Origin: Spirogloea muscicola
Taxonomy: Eukaryota > Streptophyta > Zygnematophyceae > Spirogloeales > Spirogloeaceae
DNA length: 64,000 nucleotides
Assembly: GCA_009602725.1 (NCBI GenBank)
Contig: WELB01000141.1
Coordinates: forward strand, 166,130-230,129
Direction of reading: 5' to 3'
Below are positions 39,781-50,579 of this stretch, in pieces. The notes beneath the pieces were generated by a model. The model made no database searches, was not told the DNA's origin, and worked only from the letters and a program-made list of their open reading frames with translations. The translations under genes and the position numbers were made by a program. The first letter of the stretch is position 1; each line of letters begins with the position of its first letter.

Positions 39781-41153
39781 CCGCAAGGATGAAGGTCACC
39801 AACGCTCACATGCCAGAGTTATTCAACGATGTACATTTCCAGAATGCAATGTGATTGACAGCGGGTTGACCCCTTGAATTAGAGGGTCCAGCTCTACAAG
39901 AGAGACAACTGTACGATACAATGCCTACATGGCCTTCAATTGCACCTGCAGATCTGTATCACGTATTTTTTCTGGTGAAACTTCCGCTTCCAGAGTGCTG
40001 GGTACAGCTCGCTGGAGATAACGCATTGAGGTTCGATCATTGCATTGCCTCAAGCATCGGCACTTAGCTTAGGAACAGTGGCATCTTACACTGCGAGGGG
40101 GCCAAGCATGGCAGTGCGAAGATGGTGCCTTCTGTCGAAAATCCTCAGTCCACAATGCATGATAGTATCCTGGGATGGAGTACTCCAGCTCGTGTCGGAG
40201 CCCACACGTCGACTATGTTGGACATGACCGACGCTGGGTTGACGCCTTTGCTGACATATCGTTTTTACTAGTAGTATGTAATATGCAACTGCTACTTACG
40301 GGCACCTGTCAAAGCCAGCCGAGTGCGGAGGAGATTGTGTAGTGAGTGTCTGAGGTGATGCAGTGTACAAAGAAGGTGTACAAAGCCGATGTGATGGCCC
40401 TGCACCGGATGTGGCAGCCGGTGACGGGCAGGCCAGAAGGGCCAGGGCTTGAGCCGAGGCTGGTGAGAGTGCCAGCGGCCCCCAGGCCCCCACCCCCCCC
40501 CCCCTCCCCCTTTTTTTGGTTCTTTTTTATTATTTTCTAACTTTTCTTCTCTCCTATCATGGGGACTATCGGTGATAGCCGCTTTGTTTTGCTGAGTGCT
40601 GGGGCGTCTTGGGGCTCACCCCTTGACCTTATCAGGTTCTCTTGAGCTGGCATTCCACATCCATCGCCTCCTTATGAGTGCGTATGAACGAAAGGGGAGG
40701 CCACATGAAGCCCATGCACTGTTCATGCAGAAGGCAAAGGCAGTGCAAAGAATGGGGCTGCACAAAGCAAGACCCCAAGACCCATATTACTGAGTGCTGA
40801 GCGCTGCCGTGTTGGGGCTCACCCACAAGGTCTAAAAGGGCAACTACGACTGGAGGAGAACGGAGTGTGTATGGAGTGATAGAGGGGCTACTACCCACGA
40901 GTGAGCACAGACAAGTTGGACAGCCTAACTTGGGGAGCCGGAAGAATGAGCTCGCCCATTGAGGATAGGGGCACCGCCCGGGGTAGCTAGTGGTGGCCGT
41001 TGCGGAAGCGGGAAAGTGCGCATTCAAAAGCCGCACTTCCGAAGGGAAAGCTCCACCACCATCCGACCCGCCGAGCTTTGCAACTTCCTCGCCGCCGCTG
41101 CCGCCGCCGTCGCTACCCGCCGCCTCGCTCGCGGCCTGGCGGCTGCCCGCGCG
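39781..41153. other. Intergenic with reversed LINE tails and C/T-rich run
   Basis: 39823-40300 shows nothing recognisable. A poly-C/poly-T run occupies about 40487-40540. Around 40636-40790 is text related to the CTGGCATTCCACATCC tail element. Around 40880-40975 (minus) is a scrap of the common LINE end (GCTCACTCGTGGGTAG after a CCCAAGTTAGGCTGTCC stretch), and 40950-40970 carries 'gctcgcccattgaggataggggc', the end of the family-B tail reversed. Confidence 0.5.
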
Positions 41154-43464
41154 ATGGACACCGTGCTGCGGCTGCAGCGCCAGCTGCAGCGACTTGGATA
41201 TAGCGGGCTGCTGGAGCCGCCGGAGGCGCTTCTGTACCCGGGCGAGGCGCATTACCAGCTGTTGGCCTGGCTCTTCGGCAGGTCCAAGACTCCATGCGCA
41301 GCTCACGCTTGGACGGCCATGATCTCATCGCTATGGCGATGCGGATGAAAGCTGGAGTGTTGGTTCTTCGTACTCTTGACGACCCAACAACATCATGACT
41401 CTAACATGAGTGCATAGTATTGCAACAACAGCTTGCTCGGAGAAGCTGCTGACAAGGACGGGTGGGCAGACGAAGTAGACATGCCTGGTAAAGAGATGAG
41501 TGGATTTCAATGCATGGCTTTACTCACCTGTCAGCAGTCTCTTGCGGCAATCCTCGATGTTGATCTTCATGATACTTCTGACTTATCTCACCACTTTGTA
41601 TGCCGCCCACAGGCTTAGTCGAGTCAGCTCGCAACCTTGGCTTCTCCAACTTCGAGGAGATAGAGAGCTTGCAGGTCAAAGAAGGCCAAATGCATCAACC
41701 TCTCAATTCTTTACTGCAACATTGACTATCTTGATTGATAAATTGTGTTGGTGCTGCTCTGGACCATTGCAATGACCCAATCAGACTGGTATGCACAAGC
41801 TTCTTGAGTACGACAACCAGACTACACGATGAGAGCTTTCGGTGAGGACCTCAAAGATTTCTTATGCAAGGGAGAGTAACCTTCATCCAGTTCGTTTGCA
41901 GGGCTCAGACTCATACCAAAGAAAAGCGGACTTCCTCTTCTTAGTGGCAGACCTCTTGACGGCCTGCAAGTATGCTGACCAGGATGACTGGAGGTAAGGG
42001 AGCATTAGTTGTAGCTTACCTTCTAGATCGAGCTCTGGATGCTGTTCACTTTGCCATGAGGTATGTCTGAAGGCGATTGGCAGAGAGCAATTTTGTGATT
42101 CACTGATGCGTCACAAACATTGCGTGTTTTGCACGTGTTAGATCTAAATGCTCCAGCTCACTTGATAGGACTGACTGGTGGTGAATCACTACTTACACAA
42201 AATGCCTCCTGTATGATTGGTGCCAGTGTTGACGACCAGACACAGAATGACATTAAGCTGATAGATCTCTTTGGACAGGAACTTGCCTGGGTTCCTACAC
42301 CCAAGCTTGATCTGTTTCCCCCAGATGTCAGCCAGCACCGCCTGCCTCTGTGAGGTCACTGCCACTGTTTCCTCGCTGTTTCCTGGCTTATTGCTGATTC
42401 ACCCGTCTACTGTTAGAAATTATGGACCATAGTAATCATCAACATCTTCCCATGACTTGTGAAATGCCTGAGTTGATTGCTAATGAAAGTAACATACAGG
42501 ATACAGAGGCTTGTTTCCTTATTAGTCTGTGATCAGCTGTTAGCAATTGACCACTAGTACATCTTTCTATTACAGAATGTCCGGCCTTGGTCATCCAGAT
42601 CTGGGAAGGCAATTTGCAGAGCTCAAGAGGTGTGAGGAAACTCTCAAGGAGAGGGAGGATGACCTTGTCGAGCTCAAGTCACAGGTACAATCCTTTTCCA
42701 TGTTACGCAGCTTTGCTTTTATGGGGCGGAGAGGGCTGGCGCCCCTTCAGTGAAGTTGATGTGATATATTCAAGATAAAGAGCGATTTACAGATGACAAG
42801 TTTATAAGAATCGCTCACATCTTCCGTTCCTGGCAAGTTGTTGGGAAGGGACCAGAGCTTGTGAGCCATGATAACACTGCGGCAAATGCGGAAGTGGAAG
42901 CGCAGCTGCAGGAATTTTTATCAGCTGTAAATCATTGCAATCAATCATTCCCACAGGCAAGCACTACCCCTTCGGTGCAGTCTTCTTGTGCCAATTTAGC
43001 CAATTTACAGCAATTATCCAGCTGCCAGAGTCTCTAATGCATAGCGCTGGTCTGGCAGGAAAGAGTTTCTTCTCTGGCTACGTCCAAGCTGCTTCATGGT
43101 ATAGGACCTGCAGCAAAGCATGTACATGGGTCCTATGACATGTTTACACAGGTACCTTTTGCTGTCCAAGGGACCTTCAAGATGCATGATAGGTCGTTTC
43201 CGATTGCTTGCACTCTCAATAGATGTTTTCTGAGCTTACGCCTTGTGACTATTCCGTCTGCTCTGTTCCTTGGCATGGCGTGAATTGCAGCTCCTGCTAG
43301 GCCTGGATACTCTTAGGAGTGCCAAAGGCAAACTGCCTGCCCCACCAGAAAACAAGGCATGTGCAGGCAACATGTCACTGGAGAGACTCACTGTCTGTAG
43401 CAATTCTGAGATAGTCAACCTAGACAAGGATATAAAGACATTGAGTGCCTCTAGGCACTTGTAG
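41154..43464 (+). CDS. AUG7: Augmin complex subunit 7 (microtubule nucleation)
   Basis: Augmin recruits gamma-tubulin to existing microtubules in spindle and phragmoplast; subunit 7 is the plant-type member. Recognisable coding blocks are 41154-41281 (MDTVLRLQRQLQRLGYSGLL), 41613-41674 (SARNLGFSNFEEIESLQ), 41902-41993 (SYQRKADFLFLVADLLTACK), about 42141-42349 (IKLIDLFGQELAWVPTP, DLFPPDVSQHRLPL), 42576-42684 (coiled-coil-like RCEETLKEREDDLVELKSQ), about 42855-42956 (NAEVEAQLQEFLSAVNHC), 43059-43151 (LLHGIGPAAKHVHGSYD) and 43291-43464 (LLGLDTLRSAKGKLPAPPE, ending at a TAG). Order and motifs match plant AUG7. The joins between 41282 and 42140, and before 42855, are not resolved. The intron at 42957 starts with GC (CAG|GCAAGC). 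Confidence 0.82.
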
Positions 43465-44349
43465 GGTCTAGGGTAAGTGGCTGAAGAGAGCGACATCAAA
43501 GCCCTTGACTTGCGCTCTGAAGCAGATAAGTCTGTGGTGTAACACGCCAAGAGACGTCATTGGATCACCACATTGCCTAGTCAAGATTGAGGACTAGTTC
43601 AAACGAACAAAAGGGGTGGCACGCCCCGCTTGCAAAGAATGTGAAGATGCTGCACCGAGTCTACTCAAGAAAGAAACTGCTGTAGGTATATAGTGCATAG
43701 TACAGCTCGAGTAGACAACAGAAGCCAGTGTTGGTGGCACTGGAGCTCAGCTTGGCAGTCAAGATACTGATCGTTGTAGGTATCCTCCACCATGTATGTC
43801 TTAGTGTAGTGTTGGAAGTGCCGCTACTTTATGGCAGCTGGTTTTTGCTGCTGACGGTGGTGCACATGATTGTAACACAGTCAAGCAGGAATATTGTGTC
43901 AGGATGTCCTCAATACATAGAAGGCCAGCTAGTCATGCATATGAGCGCTCAGCAAAGGTGCACATGCCACACTTTGGGTGCCGATTTCTTGGGTGTTGGC
44001 TGCTTGGATCCCGCCTTGCCTTCCGCCTTCTTGAGCACTGGCATCAAAGTGGAGCGTTTATCAGGCCATACAAACCAGGGCCCGGGCAGTTACTCAGCTA
44101 CTTGCGTGCGCTAATGTGGTGGCTGACTGAACATGCAACAACACAATGCAACGACAATCGCCATGCCTTGGAGCTAAGAAGCTGGCTTCTTATTGATCCG
44201 TGAATCTTGGAGGACTGTAACAGTGAATGTAACACCCATTCCAGGTTTCTCACATCTTGCAAGCTACATTGCAAGTACAATCTTTCCATAGAGCCGGATG
44301 ATCAGACAATGTACGCCTGACCCCAGCAAATTGCCAAGCGGCTAGAATC
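43465..44349. other. Unassigned region
   Basis: There is no gene I can name. On the minus strand, about 44070-43970, a Lys-rich frame (MPVLKKAEGKAGSKQ) is open but short. It might be a 3' exon of the hypothetical gene at 44350-44548 or chance. Confidence 0.3.
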
Positions 44350-44548
44350 ACAGCACGAGCTGGCGCGTGAAGGGCAGCGAGGACGTTTGACCCGGGTCTC
44401 TCTCGCCGCCGATGGCGCTCTCGCGCGTGAACGCGCCGTCCAGCCAGTCGAGCAGGCCGCCGCGCGGGAAGAAGCCCTTCTTCTCGGCCGCGAACAATGC
44501 GGCCGCCGCGGCGCCGCCGCCGCCGGCCGCCAGCGCCCAGGACGCCAT
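44350..44548 (-). CDS. Hypothetical protein, probable first exon
   Basis: A minus-strand frame from ATG 44548 reads MASWALAAGGGGAAAAALFA, then EKKGFFPRGGLLDWLDGAFT and RESAIGGERDPG. The hydrophobic/Gly-Ala start followed by an amphipathic, acidic-basic stretch looks like a small membrane or organelle protein. A GT donor is possible after DPG (near 44395), so further exons may lie in 43500-44350. I do not recognise the family. Confidence 0.35.
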
Positions 44549-44604
44549 CGCAGTGCGCGCCGCACTTGGCCGTTAGCAGCGGATCCGCGGTGACGGCTGA
44601 AACA

Positions 44605-45165
44605 AAGACCAGAATGCGGCTGCTGATGCAAAACGAGCGCTTATGGAAGCCAGCCAGGTGAACGCTGAACTCCTTTTTTTTTTTTTGGGCCACAGGCCGG
44701 CAGCGCTGGCACCCGGGCGCCGTCGGATGTGGGTACCGGCCACGGCGCGCCTTATCTGCATCGGACGGCGCAGCAGCCCCCTTCTCGGGGCACCCCGCCT
44801 CGTCAGCGCAGCCCCGGGCGGCTTCGCCACGTGCACAGTAGTGACGCCGCGTGGCGTGGCCAGCTCGCGGCGCCTGGCCTGGGGACAAAAAGGCGAAGGA
44901 CTGGCCCAGCACAGCCTCTCCGCGCCTGTCGGCCCACTTGGACAACGAGCTCATCCGGAACTCTGCCAAAAGGGGAGCTGTGACCTAAGGCTGCTTAGCA
45001 GGGGTTTCTGAGTGATCCATAGCTGCTTTCTTTTATGTGCTTGTCTTTCTTAGCGTTTCCCCTGGCCCCCTTCTCGTCCTTTGCATTCTCTTTGGGCTGG
45101 CTTTTCCAGCCCCTATTCTCAATGGGCGAGCACTTTCTTATGAGAAGCCAGCCCGAGGCGAATTG
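44605..45165 (+). mobile_element. LINE 3' tail, family B, and repeat debris
   Basis: The reversed word 'gcggctgctgatgcaaaa' (about 44613) and a T-run (44674-44688) start the block. CDLRLLSRGF-stop at 44985-45011 is the shared LINE C-terminus. Its tail then reads 'gtgatccatagctgctttctttt' to the hairpin GGGCTGGCTTTTCCAGCCC at 45094-45112 and 'cctattctcaatgggcgagcactttctt'. This is the clearest sample of the family-B tail. Confidence 0.75.
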
Positions 45166-45239
45166 ACAAGGGCCAACGCGGCCGAAAAGCGCAGCCAGAG
45201 GGGCTGTGAAATGCCGAGGCCACCCCCGACCGCCGCCCT

Positions 45240-45539
45240 GTGTTTGGAACGACTTTGGCTGACAACTCCACCCTCTTGCCACCTTGGCTGTTCTGTTATG
45301 AATATCTCGCGCTCAAGCGGGCCTACCTGCCTGATAGGAGCCGCGTGCTCGAAGCTGTGCGGGCCACTGGGAGTCGTCCAGCTTGGGGAAAAGTCCGCCC
45401 AGCTCCCGATGCAGCAGCTGACCAAGGGCGCCTGAATAGATCTCGACTGGTCAACCTTGGAGCGGGCCAGAGCACCAGTCGCGCCAGCTTGCAAACTTTC
45501 TCCATGCATTCTACTGGCGCTTCTCCTGCTGGAGTGTGA
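45240..45539 (+). CDS. Uncharacterised 99-codon open frame
   Basis: The frame starts MFGTTLADNSTLLPPWLFCY and continues EYLALKRAYLPDRSRVLEAV. It lies directly after a LINE tail and is not linked to any gene. Composition is not obviously low-complexity, but no family is recognised. It may be a scrap of a mobile element or chance. Confidence 0.25.
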   Translation: MFGTTLADNSTLLPPWLFCYEYLALKRAYLPDRSRVLEAVRATGSRPAWGKVRPAPDAAADQGRLNRSRLVNLGAGQSTSRASLQTFSMHSTGASPAGV

Positions 45540-46109
45540 GGGAGGTGCAAGATGACCAGTTGTGGTTGCTCTTGCTGCGCGATCGTTGAATCGAGAGCAA
45601 GCAGTCACAGCCTGCAGCAAAATTGCAAGGCATGCACTCCGTCACAGAATATTCTAGTAACTGCATTCTCATGCAGCACTCATGACGTGCTCATTGTGGG
45701 AGTCTGCACATGTTGGGTGCCCAAGTCAAGTCCTCATGACCGAGAAAATGCAGGCGTGGTCTAAGTCCTCAGCAACTATGGTCATGTAGCTGAAACCTAC
45801 CACAGTGCACAATTAGAATGCTTAGGTAGGAACCCTGTTGGGCTCATTTCAGGAGCAATGGTCCAAAGCTCGACCAGGACAATGATGTTGGCTTGAGATC
45901 AAAGGCAGGCAAGCCTGATAATTCAGTCCTGCCGGCTAGAAGTGACCATGTCTCAGACACTGGGGTTCATGACCAGTCACGCTGGCCTCCTAAGGACTAG
46001 ACAGTGCTGTACCAGCATAAGCTGTCTGTTTGCGTGATAATCTGCATTCCTGCACAAACTGGAGGACCTGATCCTGCGCCGTTGAGCAGACGGCCACGCT
46101 ACCTGAGCC

Positions 46110-48751
46110 TCAAGGATGAATATAGCCTGGGCCGGGTCCATCAGCAGCAGTTTGTGCTTGATGCAGGCGGACAACTACACAGGTGATGTTGTCTGCGCTC
46201 CCTCTGCGAAAAGCTTCGTCTGTAAGGCACTTGGCAGCTTCCTGTGCATCGGGAATGGACTGAATCATTGAAACAGCATCCTGCAAACAAAGCAGGATAA
46301 GTGTCAGCTATCAAGCACTAGTACAGCACTCTAGTCCTCCCAAAGCAGTAGCAGTAGCCCCTTGCTGGCCCACGACATCATTCTTTGCTGTCCTGCTTGT
46401 GTCAGGAATGCGCTGCACATTATCAGATGTCAGCACTACATGGTGCTAAAGGTATCTGCATAATGTATATCTGAAGGTGCTCTACAAGTTAGTAGTCTTC
46501 CAGAGCAAATACGAAATGGCCATTGTGCACAGTCATACAGCACCTGCATATATCCATAACTACTAAAACCCATACTTAAAATAACTACATGCCGAAGCAC
46601 ACCGCAATAGCAAACATAGGAACAGCCCACCTGGTTTGAGACTACATCCCACAGGCCATCGCTTGCAAGAACAAGAAATTCATCTTCAGGGGTGAGCATT
46701 TCCTCCTGCACCGAGCAGATCATGGAGGGTAAGAACCCCAACACACACTCACATGGCACAGGAGCGGTGCACCTTCCATTTAACGTCCTCTGAAAAACTT
46801 ATGGTCAGATAGAGCTGTCTATCAAGTCCAATCAGAGACAAAGCGCTGCCGCAATTTTCACATGCAAAAGCAGAACACTTTTGACTCTCACCTGTATCTC
46901 TGGCTCTGCTACAACATAACGCTTCAACAGCCTATCCCCAAATGCACGAGAAACTGCTAGCACCCCACCAACTCGCCATGTGCCTGCATTGCCAACCTGT
47001 GTATCCTCAGCAGGTATGTATGTGAAGGCCTCATGGTCCTTGCAGTATTGTGCAGGGCACAAGTATTGCATTTCTCAAGCAAACCTTCTGTAACATGGTT
47101 GACAAGACGTGGTGCTAGTCCAGCCAGCTCAAGGACTCCTGACGCATTCACATACCTGCCCACATGACAACACCTCCAGCTTCCTCTATGCGTTGCCGTT
47201 CATCGTCTCTGTTGGGCTTGTGGTCGGATGACAGAGGGGCAGCTGAATGGCAATCAGCAACATTGATCATGTGAGCTCAATGCACTACCAGCAAATGGCA
47301 GGCCTTCACAGCCTGTTTAGCTTCTGCTACTTGCGCTTCTAGACCTTGTAGACCGGGACAGACAGAGCTAATATGCTTCATCAAAGGACATCTGTACAGC
47401 TCAGGTTGCCAAAATCTGGCATGAGAGTCTTGAGCCTCTGTGCCAGAGCGTAGAAGCCTGTCATGGGCTGGCATAGACGGCCAAAGGGGTATGTAAACAC
47501 AAACAGTAACTTGAGACACTAACGATCAGCCATCTCTCAAGCAAGACTTGGCCCACTCTGGAGCAGCCTGCTGAGAAGGCAGTCAGGAACTCTTGCTCAC
47601 AGCCTGCTGAATGACAACTTAAGTGGCTACACAGGACTTGCTCTACAAGTAACACCATAAGGACCCTTAGCACTAAACATTAGGTCCAGTGACGCATGAG
47701 GAGCTCCAGAGGAAGGATGTCACAGTCACTCACCCTTACCACCCCGGCACATGACTGCTCGTGAATCTCCAACATTCGCCACAAGAAGCTTCTTCCCTAC
47801 CAACACCGCTGTAGATGCAGTGGAACCAGCGTCCCGATTTTGTCCATTCTCAGACATCAGGTAGTCCTGATCTGTCTGCTTGTAAGTCTCAGCTGCAGCA
47901 TTAGGTCAACAACACTATGTTAGGTTGCTAATGAGACCCCTCCATACTGCGCCTTCTTAAGACCACCCTGACGAAAGGCAGTGTGGGTTCGCAAAACTTA
48001 AAAGGTTAGTGTGAACATGACCAGCCTCTCAATGACGGATCATATCAAGTCCTTGGCATGCACCAATGCAAGCAAGGGCCAATCGTGAAAAACATGACAT
48101 GTCAACTCTGAGACTCAGCCAACCAACCTATGGCAGCCTTAGGGTCTGTTGAAAAGTTTGGATGGTTCACAAGGTTGTCAAACAGGTGCTTCTGCACATA
48201 CTCTGCCGCTCTGGAGCCACCGTGACCTGGCAACCGGGCAATGACATGGTGTCATGGCCAGACCAGTGGCACGACATGGCTGCAGAGTCAAAGTCGTTCT
48301 CCAAAGGGTACATAGCAGTAACATAACGGGGCATCCTCTTTCACGAGGTTAGTGCAAAAGCCGGTTTAATGGAGGCCACTGATGCTGCAGGAGTGCTGGG
48401 AGAAGCGTAAGCTGACCGTCGAAGACGCCGAAGAGGCCAACCAGTTGGCCCCCTATCGGCCGAATTTGAGCATCGTGAAAGTCCTCCATGGATGCCCGCT
48501 TGCCGCGCAGCCTCGAGTAGCCATAGCTGAAGGTCCCATCCTCGCTGGAGACCGAGAGCAGCCCGCAGTCGCGCCGGGCAGTCAAGGAGTGCCATACAAG
48601 GGTGGCCGGCAGCGGCGCAGCACCTCTCGGCAAGTGTTTGAGCGGTGCAGGGGCACCGCACGCACCTGGTGCCGCCGCCGACCGAGGGCGTGGTGCCGCC
48701 GCCGGAGCTCGCGTCCTTGGACGACGCGAAGACGTTGTTGAGCAAATTCAT
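46110..48751 (-). CDS. Protein phosphatase 2C (PPM-type Ser/Thr phosphatase)
   Basis: This is a metal-dependent Ser/Thr phosphatase. Exons (minus) are 48666-48751, 48417-48544, 48128-48226, 47740-47892, 47156-47242, 46892-46983, 46631-46705 and 46110-46280, giving 296 residues, near the minimal PP2C core. Motifs in order: [20 protein letters not shown] (metal-binding Glu/Asp), [98 protein letters not shown] and [15 protein letters not shown]. All the Asp residues of the metal centre are present. The short N-terminus [19 protein letters not shown] precedes the catalytic core. It looks like the plant PP2C clade with RASMEDF. Confidence 0.94.
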
Positions 48752-49084
48752 GGCGGATAGGCTGCTGCACGACGCCGCCTGCTTCGCATCCCCGCGCACA
48801 GCGCGCCCGGCGCGGGGGGCGGGCGCAGCGGCGGAGGCGGCGGCCGCGNGCGGTTCGAGGCCGAGCCCGGCCGGCCGGGGGGGGGTGCCGCCGCCTTCGC
48901 CCGCGCCCGCGGGCCGCTGGAGAGCCCCGCCCTGGGCCCCGTCTCCCCACGGGCGCCAGAAAGCGGCTGATGACGTTTGAACGAGCCGGGGGGGCAACGA
49001 AGCCCTCGCTTGCGGCGCCGGCGCTCTGCGACTCGTAGGTACAGTACCAGAGGACCCCGTAGGCATCTCACTGCCCAGTTACCA

Positions 49085-50250
49085 GGACTTTGAAAGGCTC
49101 GCATTATTGGCCTTCCCTTTCATTTCATGCGCACCGCCTTTCTTCTGCGACGGCACGAGACGGGTGCCCGCTTGGACGGCTCGCAGCAGGCCCGGCGGCG
49201 ACTCCACCCCAACGCCGTTGGCGCCTCCCCCTCACCCCGCCCAAGGTCGGTGGGCCCCCCCGCCCCAACATGGCCCTATCGTGCGCCCTCGCCCTCAACA
49301 GTGGGTCATGTACGTCATAAGATGTGCTTGCCGTTGGCCATTCCTCGTCTTCGTTTGGTACAAAAATAATTCCTCAACCCTCACGTCCGGCCGCCCCCCG
49401 GCGCCGTTGCAGGGGTTTGGCCCTTCATTGACCCTAGGCCCCTCAATCGACACTTTCAGCTGCATCGGCCCTCGCTTCCACACCTTACTGGAGTATATTG
49501 CAAGTTTGGGATATGCTCGACGTGAGGATATGCTTCCAGCTCAGATGGGCATGCCGGCAGCCTACTTGTCGTTCTTGCGTCGTCGAGTGTCAGCTTGTCT
49601 GCAGTGAGCTCAGGCTCATGCGTTGCATCAGAAAGCTGGTCGAGCCTTTGCTGGTAGCCCAAGAGCTTGTCGACTGCCGTCCAGTATTCGAGCATCAGGT
49701 AGCGACCTCTATGTGCTGACTCGTGGTTACTGAGCGGGTCAGCTTAGCTGCAGGTGACGCACATTTGTCAGTGTGCTTGCCTTCGTACTTGGCCACTCAC
49801 GGCCCCCCTATCTCTTCATAGACACGCATCTAGTCATCGTACTGGGCGCTCCCTTCTATTTTCCTCACCCAGGCCACCGGCTTCCTTGGCTGTGCTCCGC
49901 TCTCTAGGTTAGCCTGTCCAACTTCAGTGTCCGCCTCCTTCATCAATTCTTTTCGGGCTGGCTTTCACAGCTGTTGCCCCCGTTGGGAGTGTCACTTCTC
50001 CTGAGGCACTAAGATGCCCCTCCAACCCTGGCTCAGCGGTGCGGTCCTTCTCCAGAGAAAACTTTCTGTAGTGGCATTTCAAGCCATCGTCTCTTCGAAA
50101 CGAGTCCCTCTTAGCATAGGGCTTCGCTTTGTGCAGGCCCGCACTTCCATTGCCTTTTGTATTTGCTCTGTATTGACATTGACCTTGCTCGGCTTGGCCT
50201 CCCTTTCAATGCATGTGCACCCCCCGCCTTCTCTCTCTGGTTGCTGCCTC
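49085..50250 (+). mobile_element. Cluster of LINE 3' ends (families D and A)
   Basis: A family-D-like tail scrap is at about 49095-49140. A family-A end follows at 49437-49850: IDTFSCIGPRFHTLLEYIAS, LGYARREDMLPAQMGMPAAY and LSFLRRRVSACLQ match the 36609-38144 frame almost exactly, then a stop codon replaces the Arg after LQ. The remaining text still encodes AGRAF and SDLYVLTRGY in frame. The tail (gcgggtcagcttagctgcaggtgacgc) ends near 49830. 49850-50060 carries another tail with the GGGCTGGCTTTCACAGC element (about 49957), and 50185-50240 another family-D scrap. Confidence 0.8.
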
Positions 50251-50579
50251 CAGGAGGGCGAAACCGAGTGGTCCCCTGCACTTTGCACCACACGCTGTGC
50301 GAGCTGATGCGCGCCCCGAGCAGCCACGCATAGTCTCCACAGAACCAGTCTCTTGGGTCACCCAAGACACCCCTGCCTACAATACACACTGCTAAGAGCT
50401 GGGCTAATCTACTTTAGCGCCAGAGTACAGTAGCGGGTCGCGGATCAGCGGCATGTATAACAAGGCATACACCTGCACACAGGGCAAGCGTGCGAACCTT
50501 CGACTTAAGTGTCTGACATGGACACAACAAGTAGGCACAGGCAGAGCAGTAGTCAGATCAAGCTAAGCAAAGCATCTTG
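50251..50579. other. 3' flank of the membrane-protein gene
   Basis: About 330 bp between retrotransposon debris and the stop codon of the minus-strand membrane-protein gene. Nothing recognised. Confidence 0.4.
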
